Positions 46,078 through 57,698 of a stretch of 64,000 nucleotides of DNA are shown in pieces (within the stretch, counting starts at the first letter, position 1; every line of letters begins with the position of its first letter). Position numbers and translations under genes: made by a program. Below the pieces are notes generated by a model. The model did no database searches, was not told the origin of the DNA, and saw only the letters and a program-made list of their open reading frames with translations. Source of the stretch: Plasmodium coatneyi (taxonomy: Eukaryota; Apicomplexa; Aconoidasida; Haemosporida; Plasmodiidae); NCBI RefSeq assembly GCF_001680005.1, contig NC_033567.1:3162001-3226000 (forward strand), given 5' to 3'.

Positions 46078-48304
46078 ATGATTAGCAATGAAGAATATTG
46101 CGTGCCGAAAAAGATTTTATCTATATCTGCGACGGCACTCACGATAATACTCCTAATATTTACCATCGTGAACGAGTACAAATATGTCACGTATTCGAAA
46201 GAATTAAGACCCATAATAAAGAACGCCATACCGGTAGGAGTCTTGCGCGGAATGAATTAAAAATGAATCATAACAAATTGTAACAAAATAGCTGCACAAA
46301 TTTTATTTTTAATTGAAACCCCTTTTTCACTGCAGGTTTCCTGCATCCCTTTGGAGGAAAACAATGGAAAAATCATACATATAGTAAGAAAAAAAAAAAA
46401 AAAAAAAAGCAAAGACTGTGCTAAATTTTGAGAGTGTGCACGTAAAGCGATTCACACGCAAAGAATAATTATGCCAAACAGCTGCATCCTTGTTATCCGC
46501 TTTGTGTGACAGAACTGCCCGCTACAAGACCAGGAAATATTTTATGCACCACCGGAATTCAGCAGTAACATCTACTCATTTCGAGGCGTGTTCTTCGAAA
46601 TAAAAGTGGAGATGTACCAGTGGGTGAGGGGGTATGGGTACTTGGGCTTGTTAGCAAGGGGAAGATTTGAGGATCATGTAGTTAGGACTCCTTACAATTT
46701 TTTTTTTTTTTATAAAAGTAGAAAAAATCCTGAATACATGCCAGCCGTCGGAAATGTGGGGAGAAAGGTGAGCGATGTCGCACGGGCAACGGCGTGTGTC
46801 CGTGTTCCCATATGCATGACCACATGCACACGCACATACATATATGTACACTTTTGTGTGGCTTGAGGGTCTTTCCAAACGTGCGTCCAGACCTACACAT
46901 AAGTGCTCACTTTTAGGAAAGAGCCATTCTACAATTGTATTCCCACCCCCCTCTCTTTTTTTTTTTTCCCCTTCCTGCTGCAGTATGCTAGTTATGCCAA
47001 AGCCGGGAGCTACAGACTTCCTATGAATGCCCTGATAAATTTTCAAAAGAAAAAAAAGTTGGACTTAGTGGATGACGGCTGGTTCACCGAGTCGGAAATA
47101 AAACCTCCTTTTACCCTCGACCATTTAAACACGAACGTTTATGATAATTATTTGTACACTGGAGATCCTCTGAACCCACAAGTATAACCCATTTGAGGCG
47201 TTTTCGTGATGCGCAGTTTTAATAATAAATGCTCCACGTGTAAAGGGGATTTTGTAGAGGGGATCCCCTGGGGATACTTTTGAGGGGGGGTAACCCCAAT
47301 TTGTGCTGTGGCATGACCCAATGGGGGGAGCGCTTTGCTCAGGTTTAGCCCCTTGGGGAAGCTTTCCCCCTTATGTGAAAAAGGCAGAAGGATACACCTG
47401 AATTAGGCCTATAATGTTCATATGCACATTTGCATCCCGTTTTGCGCCGTTTTGCCCCTTTTGCCCCTTTTGTAGGTCGGGGATGTGCGCGTGTCGTTTT
47501 ACGGAAGCGCATCTACCCACGCGACGGTGATCGGAGTGCAGCGGTCGCGGCTGCTAAATACGATATTTGAAATTGAAGGAGTTGACATGATGAAGCAGAA
47601 AGTTGTCTTACTTTCCGAGGACAACAAAATAATGATCAACCAGACGAAAAATTTTATCCACAGGAATTACGGCAATATCAAGTCCTTGTGGCTGATAAGG
47701 CTGATTACCTACGCGATGGTGTCCTTTCAGATATATTCTCTCCTAGATTACTCGAGGGTAAGTTGGACGCCTTTGCTCATACGTAAAAAAAAAGAAAAGA
47801 TAAATAAAGTAAAAAAAAAAAAAAAAAAAAATCCACAAACGTATACAAACGATGCACACCCCCACATAGAAGTAATAGAAAAATTCACCTGCCTTTTCGC
47901 AGAATGCCCTGTGGAAACTGAGCACAAGTTTAGTTATGTCTGGAATGGTGCTGTCCGTTTTCCCATGCATTTTCTGGTTTTTCTGTGACACAGTAGTATT
48001 TTTATTTCTATTCGTGTTTCTTTTTTTCCTGTCCGTGTGTTTATTTTTCCTTTACAACAACGACATGTACAGTGGGTACACCGAAATGAAGAACTACATG
48101 AAGAAAGCCGTCACAGAACCCACGAACTACACGTTTTTAGATGTAGCAAATGCCTGCTCAGACATATATGAGGATTATGAGGAAGTACAGAAAGACAAGA
48201 TCAACACCGTTTTTGAATCCAGTAGCGATGGTTCTTTTTACAATTCCGTCGACAAGCATAACTTATCCAAGTTTGATTCTTCCCCCGCTGGGATGTATCA
48301 CTAG
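46078..48304 (+). CDS. TMEM43-family (DUF1625) membrane protein, 7 exons
   Basis: Exons 46078-46233, 46336-46383, 46513 to about 46638, about 46722-46767, 46984-47181, 47476-47757 and 47903-48304. All clear introns are phase 0. Family marks are an N-terminal membrane span (ISATALTIILLIFTIV), FRGVFFEIKVEMYQW, KNPEYMPA, LGDVRVSF-like VGDVRVSFYGSAS with THATVIGVQ, then LWLIRLITYAMVSFQIYSLL and three closely spaced C-terminal spans, including VFPCIFWFFCDTVVFL and LFLFVFLFFLSVCLFFL. In animals TMEM43 (LUMA) sits in the inner nuclear membrane and ER. The junction between exons 3 and 4 is ambiguous: the exon 4 acceptor needs a phase-2 donor, and candidates lie at about 46620, 46633 and 46644. A tail of about 80 charged residues follows the last span. 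Localisation is inferred from the family. Confidence 0.85.
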
Positions 48305-49630
48305 TAGGGGAGTTTCTTACTTGACAAGCGGGGCGTGGATAGAATGCGCAAACGATCAAATGTGAGCATACATTTTGCACGCCCCAGAGTGTCACCACGT
48401 AGAGGGTTACCCAAATGGTCGCTCATTTTTTCCGTGATTTGATGCTGCTGGAAAAAGGTGGGACTCTACACATGAGCAAGCGGAATGGTTAAGCAGAATG
48501 GCCAAGCGGATTGGCACCCCCTCACGCAGTTCCCGACCGTCCAGCGCAACTGTTTTGTTTTTCCATTCACGTTTCAGCGCAGACGTCTCGGTTTTGTTTT
48601 CGTCCAGTTGTTTTTGTTCACATTAGTTTTTTTCTTTTCTTTTTGTTCAGTTTAGTCCACCTTGGTGCTACATTTTATCCTCCCTAAAATTACGGACTGC
48701 CATTTCTGCAATGTCGCGTAAAAAAAAAAAAAAAAGCGTCTGCATTTTTTTTTTTCAATTTGGTATAATTTACGAATATGCAATTTTTTTTTTTTTTTTT
48801 TTACACATAAAACGGGAAATAAAACTCACTGTCTATATTCGCATTTGTTCATTTTATTTTTTTCTTCCTTTTGTGTGAGTAAAAGTTAGTTAAACGAAAG
48901 ACTGGATAATTTTTTTTTTTTTTTTTCCTTTTTGTGTAAATTAACGTATATCATATGATCCAAAATTACGCACATACATTGCCCAAATGTATGCATTTAG
49001 CATATTTTATGGGCGTGTTTGTTTTCGCGCTTGACATGTGTATACTGAGCGGATAGGCCATGTATGTGCGTGAATTGGTACGCATCAATGTAGCAGGGTG
49101 TTAAAGTAAATTTATATCCCCTCCATGAACACGCGTTGCAAATGCACTTTATCGTCCTTCCCTTTCTAAGGCGTTTTTTTTTTTTTTTTTTTTTTTCTAA
49201 TTCTTCTGGATAGCATTTAGTAATTAAAATTGTTCACTCTGGCGTATTTTTTTTTTTAAGATGACTGCACATGCAGGGACCAAGTTAGTGCGCATCCGCC
49301 CCGCGAACATTTGATGCCTTTTTAAGTTTACCTTTGGCCCAGCGCTAAAGCTGCATGCCCGTGGGGTAACTCTCCAACTTATGGGGACGCAGAAAGGGTA
49401 GCAAACGCGCACGTAAAACCCCCAAATTAGGACTGAAACGAGGAGAGCGCAAAAGAAAAGGCAAACGCGTTAACAATAATGGAACCATGAGTTGTCACCT
49501 TTGACGCACCCTTGTTGCCCTTCCCCATTTTGATCATTTTCTTCCCCACTGGACATAGCTAGTCCAAAAAAAAAAAAAAAAAAAAAAAACTTATCAACGT
49601 TTTATTGGCTAATGTTGGAACAACCAAAAG
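48305..49630. other. AT-rich tandem spacer
   Basis: About 1.3 kb between two plus-strand genes, with homopolymer runs near 48720, 48786-48802, 48910-48926, 49173-49196 and 49565-49589. No gene is seen. Confidence 0.5.
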
Positions 49631-51167
49631 ATGAAGTATATTTTTCTGTTTGTCAATCCTACTGCGGGGGGGAATAGAGCATCTATGTTCACCGACGTAA
49701 GACCCGACTGCGGGATGCGCACCTGCAGCAATACGTGTTCGTACACGTGGACCCGCACGCATATCCCCCGGATGTGTATCTTCACCACATCATCACTTCA
49801 CCGCTTCACCACTTCACCCCTTTACCACCTCCCAGTTTGGAGTCAACGGTATAATATTCCACAAGCCGCACAAGTGCCATTTCTCCATTTACAACATTTT
49901 GGAAGGCGAGCATGGGAAGAAGCCCGGGTTCCTGCACCTCAGTTCTGTGACGAACAGCCCTCCGGAGGCTGAAATTAAAAGTGAGTTCGTGACCCCCCAA
50001 TCGGGGGGCCCTCTTAACAAAAGTAGCCACCCCGTGGAGGGGAAAAGCACCACACCCAACCGCAACCCAAGTCATAACACCAGTAAAAACGGAACAAATG
50101 AACCAAGTAACAATACAGGTAGTAATAACGATGATGGCATAGCTGGGGAGGATGAAAACATATGTGCCTACGTCCTAGTGGCAGGAGGAGATGGAACATT
50201 GAATTGGTTTCTAAAAGAAGCAGAACATTATGACATTAAGGACGATAAAATTGCCGTAGGCGTAATTCCCTTCGGAACAGGCAACGATTTTGCCAAAGCG
50301 TTCGGATGGAAAAAAATGGATGGCTTTTTTAACTACACCTTTTTATTTGATATTTTAAAAAAAATAGTAGATCAAGCGTTCAAGTCTAAAATTGAAAAAC
50401 ATGATTATTGGAACGTACATGTGAAGTTGAAGGAAGAGGGGTATTTTAATAAAATCAGTTCTGCGACGAAAAAGAAGGAAACCTTAACTGAAAATGAACA
50501 GAATGTGAAGGTCCTAAAACTATGCATGAGCAATTACTTCAGTATAGGGATAGATTCAAGGATAGGTAGAGGGTTTGAAAGACACAGACAGAAAAGTGCC
50601 TTTATTAATAAACTCATTTATGCCGTTGAAGGATTTAAAAAAATTATTTTTAAAAAAAATATTCCTGTTAATTTAATTATTGACAAAATGGTTACTGGCA
50701 AAAATTACGAAAACGTTATTTTTACGACTAGCCATAATGACAGCACATCTCCTCCCCCCCCTGTACTCAAAAAAGCAATGAGCATAATATGCGTCAATAT
50801 TCCCTCCTACTCCTCTGGAAATGACATATGGAATTATACGCATAAAATTGGGTTAAAGTTACCAAAGGATTTACCTTTGGAGCAGAAAAAAATGTATAAA
50901 GATTTAAAAAAATCGCAACAGGAGGTGGGGGATGGTGTGCTGGAATTTGTCATATATCAGTCAGGGGTAGACTTGGGGTTGGAATTCACCCTGAGGGGTA
51001 GAGCCTTTAGGGTGCACCAGGGAGTTGGCCCGTGGAAAATACTTTTTAAAGAGCAAGTGTGTAATGTTTATTTTCAGGTGGATGGGGAGTACTACCTCAT
51101 GTCGTCTCCCGAGAGCATCTCCATCGACCATTACAAGAAGATCAACGTGTTGAAGAATATGGTGTGA
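49631..51167 (+). CDS. DGK: Diacylglycerol kinase, 2 exons
   Basis: Exons 49631-49696 and 49836-51167 join in phase 0 to give 465 residues. The catalytic domain begins at the N terminus: FLFVNPTAGG (residues 6-14), then VLVAGGDGTLNW (nucleotide-binding glycine loop, about residue 138) and FGTGNDFAKAFGW (about residue 170), followed by the accessory domain with SNYFSIGIDSRI and VGPWKILF. The enzyme should phosphorylate diacylglycerol to phosphatidic acid, a second messenger that in apicomplexans controls microneme secretion. It lacks C1, PH or EF-hand regions and any signal peptide, so it is a catalytic-core-only form. An Asn/Ser-rich insert of about 50 residues separates the first strand from the glycine loop. 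The tiny first exon of 22 codons carries the essential NPTAGG segment. Confidence 0.93.
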
Positions 51168-52380
51168 TTTGTGTGGGAGGGTCGATTTTGGCCCCTTCTT
51201 TGCCTTTTTCTTACACTTTTTTTTTTGCACTTTTTTAACCTTTTTTTTGCTTTTTTTTTGCTTTTTTTTTGCCTTTTTTTCGTATTCCCAGCGCTCCGCT
51301 TTCGCACAGATGGTCAGGCGGGAGCCAGGGAAATCCGTCCAAATGGACACGCCCCGGCATACGTATAAACACATCTCAGGTATTCACACGTGAAGAGCAG
51401 TAGTACCAATTTGTACTCCCCCCTGTAGCTATCTTCACAACGTTGCATTTTTTTTTTTTTTTTTTTTTTTTTCTTTGCGTACCCTTTCCCGCGTTTGCCC
51501 TTCACATCTCCGTGACTTCTTCATTTGTGCCTTGGCAAACAACCCCGCATGTGCATACCGAATGCGGTTCCCCCATTTGCATGTGTTTTCCGACTTGTAA
51601 CCCCTCTTTAAACGTTTCGTTGCGTGTCTCCATCCTTTCGCTTTTAAGAAGCACGCTGCTATATTCCTAATGGGAAGCCCTCTCCAGCAGGAGGAACTCC
51701 CTTTCACGTGCAATTTTCCCCTTTTGTTTGACTTTACAATTTTTCACTCATTTTTTTTTTTTTATGTTTCCTCACTATTGGGGAACTTCGCTGGGAAGCA
51801 TTGTCCCGTGGTAGGTATGGGGCATCCTGTGTGGCTCCCCCCAAAATTTCCCCTCTGGAACAGGGTGTGTTATGCACAGTGCAGCTTGATTCGTCGCAAT
51901 TGCAATGCCATCTGGTTAGGTGCATGCGTGCGTGTTGCCACCTACTCACCGGTTTATGCCCCCCCTTGTAGTTTGTGAACTAATTGGGGAAGCGGCATGG
52001 AAAAATGGAGTAGGAAAATTGCTACACTTCTTCGAAGGTTCGTTTGGTGCTGCTTGTTCCGCTCTTTGTAGATGCTTAAGGAGGGGTACTTCCCCTCTAT
52101 GCGGATTTTTCTCCCTTCGTGAAAAGCGCCCATGGGAACGGCATAGCGGATAATGTAAACCGATTCTGTGAAAGTAACAAAATGAGCCGCGCGGAATATC
52201 CATTGTTTGAGAGGGCACAATTGGAGGGGATGGCCACTCTGATTTTTTTGCCAATATGTTCATACCTACAAAGGTCCATTTGTACCAACGGTATAGGCCT
52301 AGTTAATCCGCGTTGCCAATTGTAAAGCAGAGTCCAGTTGTAACCACCCCCGTATACACACACCTGCCCCCCTTAAAAAG
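51168..52380. other. Tandem spacer with repeats
   Basis: About 1.2 kb between two plus-strand genes. Apart from the T-rich repeat at 51214-51282 and a T run at about 51448-51472, I see no structure. Several frames on both strands are present but none reads like protein. Confidence 0.5.
51214..51282. repeat. (T8-10 GC) interrupted microsatellite
   Basis: Four to five successive units of eight to ten T followed by GC or GCC lie just after the DGK stop codon, in the likely 3' UTR. Confidence 0.7.
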
Positions 52381-54512
52381 ATGCATATAATGAAGTGGTT
52401 GAACAGGATAAAATTGACTGTGGGGTATGGCAAGGAAGACGCCACGTTCAGGAGAATCATTTACGCAAGTAGAAGCATACATAGTGAAGTGGAAAAGTTT
52501 GAAAAAGTGTCTAGCAACCTCATCGAATGCATTGAAAAATATAAAAAGGAGAAACAAATTTGTATATCGTCTTACAAAAATTACAAACAGGAAATCAAAG
52601 ATTGTGCACGTACATTATTTACGGATGACATTTTGGCTAGCTTAAAAAAAAAAGATTTTAAAATAATTTTTACATACAGCATTTTGTTGTCAAAAAGGGT
52701 TCCCCTGAAGAAGGAGGTTTTAAAAACGGTGGTGTTGTCCTATGTGCAGCTACTTAACGCAGAGGAGAAAAAGGAAGGAAGGAGAGAAGTTACAAGTCAA
52801 CTTAGTGATGTAGATACACCTCTACTCCTAACAATTAAGTATTTGATCTACCTAAATGTGCAACACGACAAAATTATCTATAACTACATTTACTCCGAGT
52901 TGAATAATCTTATAGAGGAGTACACCCTGGAGGAGCTCGTCGAAACGGTAAACTTGATTTCCTCCTTCAAGGATAAAAAATGGATCAATCAGAAGGTATT
53001 TTCCAGATGCATTAATGAGATTGTTAAAAGGAGCAACCAAATGGAGGAGGACATGTCCAATTATTTAGTCACCATTATTAAAGCCTGTTCCCGCCTTAAC
53101 TGCGAAATTGCAGACATCCATATGCTGCTAGAAATGATGAGAGAAAATTATGAAAAGAAAGAAAAGAAAAATCTGCACACACTAATTAAAGTCATATACA
53201 ACCTATTTCTTTGTAACTATCACAACTACAAAAATGTGAACAAGCTAATTGATTTACTAAAATATGAACTTATGGGCGTTAAAAAGGAGGAGGAATACCC
53301 CACATATAAAAAATACAACTACAATAATAATATCGTGCTGGATACGAATTCCGACTTGGAAGGCCAAGCCAGCAGGAACAACTCCAATGCTGCCATCTGC
53401 AACGACAATATTAGCAACATCCACGAGATTTACTTCAACACGAAGGAAAATTTACACACGTATGCGGGCCCCTCTGCGCCAATCCCCTCAGTCAGTTTGT
53501 ACCGCCTTAAATTCCTTGACCTCCTCATCCGGTCGGATAACTTCCTATACAACAGCGTCTACAGCCCGAACTCGCACTTTTTCGATTTTGTGAAGCAGCT
53601 CCGGGTGGAAGGTAACACGGATGAGGGGAATTGTTGCTAGTTGAAAGTCGACACGGGGTCAAACTGTGCAGAAGAGACACGTATCCATGTGATGATCACC
53701 AATGTGTTACATTCCAATGTGATCCATTCCACCGTGTTTTCAGGCAAGGACCCACGGGAGACCATTTTTACAAAGCAGGCCACGTTTTTTGTGAAAGAGA
53801 GCGGGTAATTAAAGGGGCGCTTACTCTGCACTGCAGTCACTCGCAAACGTGAAAATCTTCCCCCCGTAGAATGACACCCATCCTGTTATGCATCCATGCT
53901 GTGCATCCGTGAGATACATTAATTTCTGCCCTTCCAATCCACGTAGGTACAAACTAGCACGCAAGCTCGTCCACATTTACCCCATCACCCACCTGCCGGA
54001 GTTCCAAAATGTGTACGTCGAATTTGTGCACAACAGAAGCATCAACAAGAACATGAAGGACAACCCTCACAAGTTCCACCGGCACCATTTAACCTACAGG
54101 ATTCGGAACCTCAAATTCTTAGGATGGTATGTTTACGCGCCTGTAGTGTCTTAATGTGGGTGCCCACGTCAGCACCCAATAGTATGTCACCTTCCCCTTG
54201 CACCCCCCCTCCTAGGAACCCAATCCTGCTGTACGAACACGAGTGGAAGAAGCTTAGGTATCTTACAAAAAACATTAAAAAAATTTACTGAGATATTAAA
54301 AAGTTCATAAGAAAAAGAATGAAGAAAAAAAACGCTAGTAACGATTTATAAGCTGCACGCACCACGTATATATAAACACATCAGTAGGTGTACATGTGTG
54401 ACAATTTCATGTGCACATAATTTCTTTTCTCTTTTGCAGAAATTATGATGAAAAACTGGAGTACATAAAAAAAGCGTTTAAAAGCATAAGGAGCCATACA
54501 CAAGGGGGATAG
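52381..54512 (+). CDS. RAP/FASTK-like organellar protein (putative), 5 exons
   Basis: Exons 52381-53611, 53744-53804, 53947-54126, 54216-54257 and 54440-54512 close in frame: 1,587 nt, 528 residues. The N terminus (MHIMKWLNRIKLTVGYGK) is basic and amphipathic, like a mitochondrial presequence. Residues ~60-330 are a run of helix pairs of about 35-40 residues, with leucines in a repeating pattern, as in helical-repeat RNA-binding proteins. The C-terminal end (NPILLYEHEWKKLR, then EKLEYIKKAFKS) resembles the end of a RAP domain, where a P..EW..L motif precedes a helix with Y[LI]. Apicomplexan RAP and heptatricopeptide-repeat proteins bind organellar RNA, including the fragmented mitochondrial rRNAs. 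The RAP-like part is spread over the short last exons. Gene model firm; family assignment tentative. Confidence 0.75.
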
Positions 54513-55213
54513 TCCCGTGGTGGACAGGATAAGCGGCGATCTTTTAGCCGTTGTGATGCTCATAAAAGGGGAAGAACGAAGGTGTGAAACAAATTGGAGA
54601 GTTCAAAAAAAGTGCGCACAGTGGAGGTGAGAAAGAAAAGGGGGAGAAACACGACAATGGAATGAATAGCCGAATAGAGCTACACACACCCACGCACAAT
54701 GTTGCGTGTTTTTCTTCTGAATTATACATAAATAAACTGGGCGCCGATGGGGAGATGCTTTTTTTGTGCATATAAAACAAAACAATGAATATAATAAATA
54801 AATTAAAAAAAATTCAATGACGGGGGGTGAAAACTGGGGAAAAAGCTTGTCCCAGTTTGGCCAGTTTGGACAGTTGAGCCAAAATTGCCAGAGGGGGAAA
54901 AATGCACTCGGGGGAATGAAGCATGAATGAGTAATGCGAATATATTTTTAAATGCGCAAAGGGTAGGGGTTAAGCAGCTGATAGGTACATATGTACACAT
55001 GTGCGTTTGCCTATTCCGTCTTTATGGTTCCACTTCGTCCTGCGATTTGTCGCTCACTGTTTCTTTTTTTTTTTTTTTTTTTTTCTTGAAGGACATTCTT
55101 CTCCTTATGGTTTTTTGCGTCTGCAGGGGGGGGATGTTGCCGTTGTGAGTGGTAGTAACGAAACGGTGTGTGATCTCACAGTGATTGGCAAGCATTCGCA
55201 TGAGTGGCCGTCA
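54513..55213. other. Convergent spacer, no gene recognised
   Basis: About 700 bp between two convergent stop codons, with a T run at about 55064-55084. The 3' UTRs of both neighbours are expected. Nothing gene-like is seen. Confidence 0.5.
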
Positions 55214-57698
55214 CTACGGATGGATCACTGCAGGGCGTACCTTCAGAATGGTCCGCAAGGGTTTGTACAGGAGGGGCACGACTGGAGCCTCCACTTTGAC
55301 CAGATCCACGTCTATTTGCTTGCACAGGTGATTCATTTTCGCTATTTTTTTAATGCACTCATGGCTTAAACCATGAATAGTTACGTTTCGGTTGTTTAAA
55401 TTATACTGCTGCTTCACTGACGTTAGCGCCTCAATGGCGGTGTAATCAAAGAGGGTACTTTTTCCCTTAAGAACAATGTTTACGGTTGAGCTGTCGTTCT
55501 CGTAGGTAAACAGCCTCGTGAACATCTTCTTGGACGCGTAGAACAGGTGGCCTTCAATTTCGTAGTACTAAATTGGGGGGGAGGGGAATACACGAAGGGG
55601 GAAATGTGAAAAAGGAAAGGTGAACATGCGTGTATTCCTCCCATTTCTGCTTTAGTGCAATCCTATGCGTCGTGACGAATGGCCGGCAGCTGCACTTTCC
55701 ATGTAAAATTACCTTCGTGTCTGTGTCTTTGTCATAAAATATTTCAAATTTAAATGTGGACTTGCTCTGCCATACGTACACCAGGGCGGATAAAATTATC
55801 CCCGCGAAAACTCCAGTCGGGACACTCACGAAGACCTGTAAATATGGGGGCGCGCAAACAGTAATCAATTGCAAAAATGATGCATATTGGGGAGGGCTAA
55901 AAGGAGCACCAAAAATTAGTGCATGTGCAAAACATATTGTGCGAGGAGTGGTTTCACACAAAAACACCCCCATAGTTGCGCAATTTCATTTATTATTTTT
56001 GCAACTCCAATTTTGTGTTTTTTTTTTTTTTTCATTTTCCCCCTTACGCATAGGACCGTGACGAGGACGATGATGAAGGCGTCCCATCGGGAGATCTTCC
56101 TGCTCATGCACGGGTGGCAGTTCCTTATGTACCCAGGGCAGAAGGTAAAAAACACAATCGGGATGGAAAACCACTTGAAGCAGTGAATAAACACAGTAAT
56201 CATAATCCCACAGAGGAAGGAAAGGGGGATGTAATTAAGGAGGGAATATCCAAAGAGCAAAATGCCATATATCAAAATGGAAGCCACGACTCCACTCTCT
56301 TTTCCTCTTGCTCCATTTCTGTAATTCAAAACAGACAAACCTAACAAGCTACTACCCCCAACAGCACTTCCCAAGGTTGCCAAAAGATTCCCAATAAAAA
56401 GAGAAAAAACCGTTTCATTCGTATCACATTCTGCTCCACCCATGTCTTTTATAACTTCGCTGACCATCAAAACTTCAAGAAGTAACACCACAAACATGTT
56501 GATCACCTGTTGTATTAGCTCTATATTAAATTCCACTTTGTTAAAATTTAATTCTTTATTGGTGAATAAAAACGTCGGCTTGGCTTTATCTGACGTGAAG
56601 GAGAATAAATCACCCACTGTGTAGGATTTCACGCCCTTGAAAGAGTCGAAATTGTTGTGTAGGAATTTCCTCAGGATGACAAATTCGACAAATATGGTGA
56701 CTGTTATTGCTATTAGGGTGGAAGGGATTTTGTGGCCCAGCTGCGAAGGGGGGGGGGAGCCGTGAAAATGGACATGATACCACGAAAAGGGTTACTTCAG
56801 CACAGTGCAGAAAAGCATACTACTAAGCATTTCGTGGAACGGGGAATGGAAATCACACAGATGGGTTGCCACTCCCCCACCCGAAAACGATAAACGATAA
56901 AACACGCACACATGAACGGACTCCGATGACCTCCTCACTCACCTTGGGGATCTTCTTCCAAAGCTCCACTATGATAACCACCAGCGTACAAATGATCACG
57001 AAAAAAAGCAAATAGTACCCCTTAATGTATTCATGCGTTTTGGGGTCCTTCAGCGTGTGTAACTGCGCCCTCAGAAATATGATGGACAGTCCGTTACAAT
57101 ACCCAATAAAAACGGGGGTCGGAATTAACTGAATCAAGGCAGACATATGAAAAAGCGAAAAGAAAAAAAGCATCGCAGAGCAGATCAGTATGCACACATA
57201 CAATCGCTCAATTCCTTCTGGTAGCCCATTCACATTTTCATTTTCCACTAAATATTTTGAACACACAGATGCGAAGGCACCCGTTACACCGTGGATAACT
57301 GCAGGGGATCCTCCAAAAATAGACGTTATTAAACAAAGGAAAGAAGCACCTTGCAATCCAATATAAGGCGGAATATTGGCAATCATTGAAAAGGATATCA
57401 TCTCGGGTAACATAGTAAGGCATAAAATACACCCACACAATATTTCGTTTATATAATATTTGGACGTTTCCTTTGGAGTGTTTGTAAATCCCCATCCCCA
57501 TTTTACTCCATCCGTCATGGATTTCACAGCTGGAAGAAAGCCTATTCTGGACGGCAAACATATCTTTATATCATTATCGCATAAATCATCATGGTAAATT
57601 TGTGTCCTTTCTGTGGACTCGTCCATTTTGTTCATATCGTCCACGTTTTCTGTCACATCGTTTATTACTACATTGTTTTCTCTGTTCGTTTCGTTCAT
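55214..57698 (-). CDS. SulP: SulP (SLC26-type) inorganic anion transporter with STAS domain, 4 exons
   Basis: Exons on the minus strand 57698-56943, 56740-56048, 55835-55713 and 55567-55214, all phase 0, give 641 residues. A hydrophilic N terminus of ~55 residues precedes the transporter domain: YYINEILCGCILCLTMLPEMISFSMIANIPPYIGLQGAS is the conserved first-helices region (PQ/LPE.ISF.MIA.IPP.GL), followed by GGSPAVIHGVTGAFA, GYCNGLSIIFLRAQL, GNLLATLGSAVGGSS and the membrane block ending at VPTGVFAGIILSALVYV. The C-terminal exon carries a STAS domain (YYEIEGHLFYAS, then STLFDYTAIEAL and VTIHGLS). It should move inorganic anions such as sulfate, bicarbonate or oxalate across a parasite membrane; substrate and membrane are not readable from the sequence. 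It looks complete. Intron 1 has a C11 run on the coding strand just before the acceptor. Confidence 0.93.
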
